NCBI GenBank assembly: GCA_947074265.1
Contig: CAMTPD010000030.1
Location: 1-9,174 of the forward strand
Reading direction: 5' to 3'
DNA from: an uncultured Porphyromonadaceae bacterium
Lineage (GTDB): Bacteria > Bacteroidota > Bacteroidia > Bacteroidales > CAMTPD01
Length of the DNA stretch: 9,174 nt
Below the pieces are notes generated by a model. The model saw only the letters and a program-made list of their open reading frames with translations. It did no database searches and was not told the origin of the DNA. The translations under genes and the position numbers were made by a program. Shown here one piece after another: positions 6,733 to 9,174 of the stretch (the stretch's first letter is position 1; the number at the start of each line of letters is the position of its first letter).

Positions 6733-9018
6733 ATGAATAAATTTATATTAATACTTAGCGGCATGTCCTTTTGCGGCATACTCAATACAGCGTGGGCTGA
6801 TACCGGAAGTAAGAAATGTAACGAAGTATTTAAGGCACACAATATCGAAGTAAAGTCAACGAAAGGAACCGAATGCATTGTTCCGATTGGATCAGTTGAC
6901 GCAAACTTCGTTGTCGATCTAGAGTTGGAACCTTCAAATTCGCTATCTAAATTCGGGATTATACTAGGCGACTCTACCCAAAACAACGCCATGTTTGTAG
7001 GATGCGACCTTACAAGCGACGTTTTGTGTTATTCGCACTGGATCAAGAAAACAAAAGACTCACAAGAGCTTATCACCAAAGATATCGCCAAGTTCTACAA
7101 AGACTATAAACGCAACCTGCGTATTGTAGGGCTCAATGGAGTACTTTCCATTTATGTGGATGGAGAGAAGATTACCGAAACAGATATTGATATCAATCAC
7201 CTCAAGCAGCAACCATTGTATCTCAAAGCCTACGATGGTGGTGATATTATTGCCCATCAAATTTCCGTGTGTAACCTTCCGCAAACCAAACAACGTAAAG
7301 TTGCCGGTAAGCAATTGCAACTATCCAACCAATCCTTGGCAGTAGTTTTCGACAATGAGTATCCTACCGTTGTATCTTATCGCTTACCATCAGGGAAAAC
7401 GGTTGCCGGGGCTACGCACGTTGCACCTTATGTATTGATCAACGGATTGCCTTATCCACTCAAAACAAAAGCCGTAAAGTCCACCGATAAAGTCGTGTAT
7501 AATTGTGAAGCTGTTGGCGCAGGCGTGTCTTTCGTAACTACCTTCCGACTAGACAATGATGCCTTGCAAATGGAAGTGTCTAATTTAAAAGAACCACAAG
7601 ATACACCTGTGCGTACATTTGCCTTCTACAAGCAAGATCTTATTTCGTTGGACAATCAAGAAAAGGGGGCAATGCTCTCATTGGCAAAAGATGTGGCAAG
7701 CGATCAATTTATAGCATTGGATACGATTGCCACTACTGCAAAAAACAGGTCTGCCTCCATTGCCATTCTAAACAATACTAGCATTGCCGCTACGCTCGAC
7801 AATAATTCTCTTTACAACGCACATCAAGCGGCCTATCGCACAGATGGTAAGCGTACGTTTCTTTCTTCCAATGAATGGATCTGTCGGGGACACGACGGCA
7901 AGCAAGTGCCGATGCCGGAAATGAAGATCATCCTTACCGAAGATCGTAATGCGGATGGTAAAGTCGATTGGCAAGATGCAGCAGGTGCATTAGCCGATGT
8001 AATAGAGCAACCATACGGAGCAGACATGGTTCGTAATAGCTACACAACGATCACCATGAACTTTGCAAGTGGAGCTCAATATCCGTTTGCACGTCAACTC
8101 GACAACATCAAGCGCTTCTACAATGCAACCGACGGCTTTGGTCAGATGCTCGAGCTGAAGGGATACCAAGGAGAAGGTCACGACAGTAGCCATCCCGACT
8201 ATGCAGGCAATTACAATACTCGTGCCGGAGGTCTTTCCGATTTACAACTACTTACTCAAAAAGCGAAAGCATACAATGCCGCAATTGGTCTGCATATCAA
8301 TCAAAGCGAGGCTTATCCCGAAGCAAAAGCCTATAATGGAGATATCATAACCGATATACCGGGTTGGGCATGGCTCGATCAAGCTTATCTGATCAACAAA
8401 GAGCGCGATGTGATTAGTGGGTCGTTCGAAAACAGATTGACGCAACTGAAAACAGACCTGCCACACTTGTCGTTTATTTACATTGATACCTACCGAGAAC
8501 ATCGTTACCTGGCATACAATACCGCAAAACTATTCAACGATAACAAGTGGGTTATATGGACCGAAGATTCAGATATCTTTTACCGACAATCTCCATGGAT
8601 TCATCATGTGTCCGGGGCAAATAGCATGATTTCCCGCTTTGTATTGCACACAACCCGAGACGGATTTGATGCACATCCCTTGTTGATGGGAGGATATAGC
8701 CGCAGTGCAGAAATCGGATTTATGGGTTGGCAAAAAGGACGAGACTTCAACCAAGTTATACAGAACTTCTTTACAAAGCAATTGCCTTATCGTTATCTGA
8801 TGCACCACAAAATAAAGCAAATCAGCGATAATGAAGTATTATTTGAGCAACAGGTTGTTTCACGCAAGCAAGGCGATCAACATATTATAGAACGGAATGG
8901 CAAACCGGTGTTGATCGATCAAACCGTATTTATACCATGGAATCCGGAGCAGGAAGATAAAATCTATCACTACAATAGCAACGGAGGAGCAACAACATGG
9001 AAACTTCCCGAATCGTGA
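6733..9018 (+). CDS. GH101 endo-alpha-N-acetylgalactosaminidase, interrupted by in-frame TGA
   Basis: GH101 retaining enzymes release the core-1 disaccharide Gal-beta-1,3-GalNAc from Ser/Thr of mucin-type glycoproteins. Numbered from ATG 6733, there is a signal peptide (1-22, ...NTAWA, then DTG), a beta-sandwich (about 30-185), a galactose-mutarotase-like sandwich (about 192-385), a Ca-binding EF-hand-like loop DRNADGKVDWQD (404-415), and the catalytic barrel with NFASGAQYPF (443-452), LKGYQGEGHDSSHPDY (475-490) and HINQSEAYPEAKAY (521-534). Asp585 (F-I-Y-I-D-T-Y) and Glu611 (V-I-W-T-E-D) fit the nucleophile and acid/base. A TTG at 6706, preceded by AAGGAAGG, would add nine residues; ATG is preferred because it gives a compact basic start. 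The TGA at 9016-9018 ends a 761-residue product, but the family-like sequence continues in frame beyond it, so the gene is disrupted in its C-terminal beta domain or contains a sequence error. The catalytic barrel is complete. It probably shares a transcript with the GH95-like gene. Confidence 0.93.
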   Translation: MNKFILILSGMSFCGILNTAWADTGSKKCNEVFKAHNIEVKSTKGTECIVPIGSVDANFVVDLELEPSNSLSKFGIILGDSTQNNAMFVGCDLTSDVLCYSHWIKKTKDSQELITKDIAKFYKDYKRNLRIVGLNGVLSIYVDGEKITETDIDINHLKQQPLYLKAYDGGDIIAHQISVCNLPQTKQRKVAGKQLQLSNQSLAVVFDNEYPTVVSYRLPSGKTVAGATHVAPYVLINGLPYPLKTKAVKSTDKVVYNCEAVGAGVSFVTTFRLDNDALQMEVSNLKEPQDTPVRTFAFYKQDLISLDNQEKGAMLSLAKDVASDQFIALDTIATTAKNRSASIAILNNTSIAATLDNNSLYNAHQAAYRTDGKRTFLSSNEWICRGHDGKQVPMPEMKIILTEDRNADGKVDWQDAAGALADVIEQPYGADMVRNSYTTITMNFASGAQYPFARQLDNIKRFYNATDGFGQMLELKGYQGEGHDSSHPDYAGNYNTRAGGLSDLQLLTQKAKAYNAAIGLHINQSEAYPEAKAYNGDIITDIPGWAWLDQAYLINKERDVISGSFENRLTQLKTDLPHLSFIYIDTYREHRYLAYNTAKLFNDNKWVIWTEDSDIFYRQSPWIHHVSGANSMISRFVLHTTRDGFDAHPLLMGGYSRSAEIGFMGWQKGRDFNQVIQNFFTKQLPYRYLMHHKIKQISDNEVLFEQQVVSRKQGDQHIIERNGKPVLIDQTVFIPWNPEQEDKIYHYNSNGGATTWKLPES

Positions 9019-9174
9019 AATACTTGCAAGTCGGTCGTACTATACAAACTCGATAAGCAAGGACGACAAGATGAAAAAGCACTATCGGTACACAACGGAC
9101 AAGTAACCATCGATGCCGATGCCGCATGCGGATATGTCCTTTACAAGTCGAAGCCCGCACCACTCGCCGATGTC
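9019..9174 (+). pseudogene. In-frame continuation of the GH101 gene beyond TGA (partial)
   Basis: After the TGA, the same reading frame stays open for 52 codons to the window end. It reads N-T-C-K-S-V-V-L-Y-K-L-D-K-Q-G-R, then a stretch with V-H-N-G-Q-V-T-I-D-A-D-A-A, then G-Y-V-L-Y-K-S-K. The order W-K-L-P-x-x-[W]-...-LYKL-x-x-x-GR-...-G-x-V-T-...-YVLYK is what GH101 proteins show in the beta domain after the barrel, so this is the rest of the same protein and not a new gene. The first start-like codon is far inside the domain. Either the tail is no longer translated, or it is read through, or the TGA is a sequencing error. The true 3' end lies outside the window. Confidence 0.8.

Noticed and set aside
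9016..9018. TGA read as Trp by an alternative code, or as selenocysteine
   Set aside because: The five main reading frames use TGG for all 46 Trp residues, so general reassignment is unlikely. No convincing bacterial selenocysteine hairpin was seen just after the TGA, and the family has Trp rather than Cys there.
8930..9163. Minus-strand open frame across the GH101 stop region
   Set aside because: It is antisense to GH101 coding sequence that continues across the same interval; the peptide is low-complexity and lacks a family signature.
1..9174. CRISPR array, insertion sequence, tRNA/rRNA, or attachment site
   Set aside because: No regular direct repeats with spacers, no transposase frame or terminal inverted repeats, and no tRNA-like fold were seen on either strand.

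Overview
The window looks like chromosomal DNA from a Bacteroidota gut-type glycan degrader (Bacteroides, Parabacteroides or Dysgonomonas-like). The evidence is a moderate-to-low GC content, no Shine-Dalgarno pattern before most genes, promoter-like boxes of the Bacteroides TTTG / TAnnTTTG type, lipoprotein and signal-peptide leaders on every gene whose start is visible, and a dense set of secreted glycosidases. The species cannot be fixed from the sequence. No SusC/SusD pair, regulator, RNA gene, insertion sequence or CRISPR array is visible.

Layout. Positions 1-82 (minus) are the first 27 codons of a putative lipoprotein that runs off the left edge. Positions 83-389 are non-coding and hold an inverted-repeat element (258-308) and a strong hairpin (333-359) that probably terminates the next gene. 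Positions 390-2087 (minus) encode a GH110 alpha-1,3-galactosidase. Positions 2088-2318 form a divergent AT-rich promoter region. Positions 2319-3365 (plus) encode a short lipoprotein of the GH29 alpha-L-fucosidase family. Positions 3545-4192 (plus) encode a small exported HExxH putative metallopeptidase. Positions 4437-6692 (plus) encode a divergent GH95-like protein. It is followed 40 bp later, probably in the same operon, by a GH101 endo-alpha-N-acetylgalactosaminidase gene starting at 6733.

The main anomaly is in the GH101 gene. The reading frame meets a TGA at 9016-9018, yet the same frame then stays open for 52 codons to the window end and encodes what looks like the normal continuation of the GH101 C-terminal beta domain. 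The TGA sits where a Trp is expected (W-K-L-P-E-S-[TGA]), so a single TGG-to-TGA change explains it. The 46 Trp residues in the five main reading frames are all TGG, and the other four complete genes all end in TAA. A nonsense mutation or sequencing error is therefore more likely than an altered code. The catalytic barrel lies wholly upstream of the stop.

Working together (inference): the GH110 enzyme would remove terminal alpha-1,3-galactose such as the blood-group-B cap, the GH29 and GH95-like proteins would remove fucose or a related L-sugar, and GH101 would release the exposed core-1 disaccharide (Gal-beta-1,3-GalNAc) from Ser/Thr. The exported peptidase could act on the freed peptide backbone. 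This gives a plausible route for taking apart mucin-type O-glycoproteins. The GH95-like/GH101 pair is clearly richer in GC than the genes before it, so the locus may be a composite.
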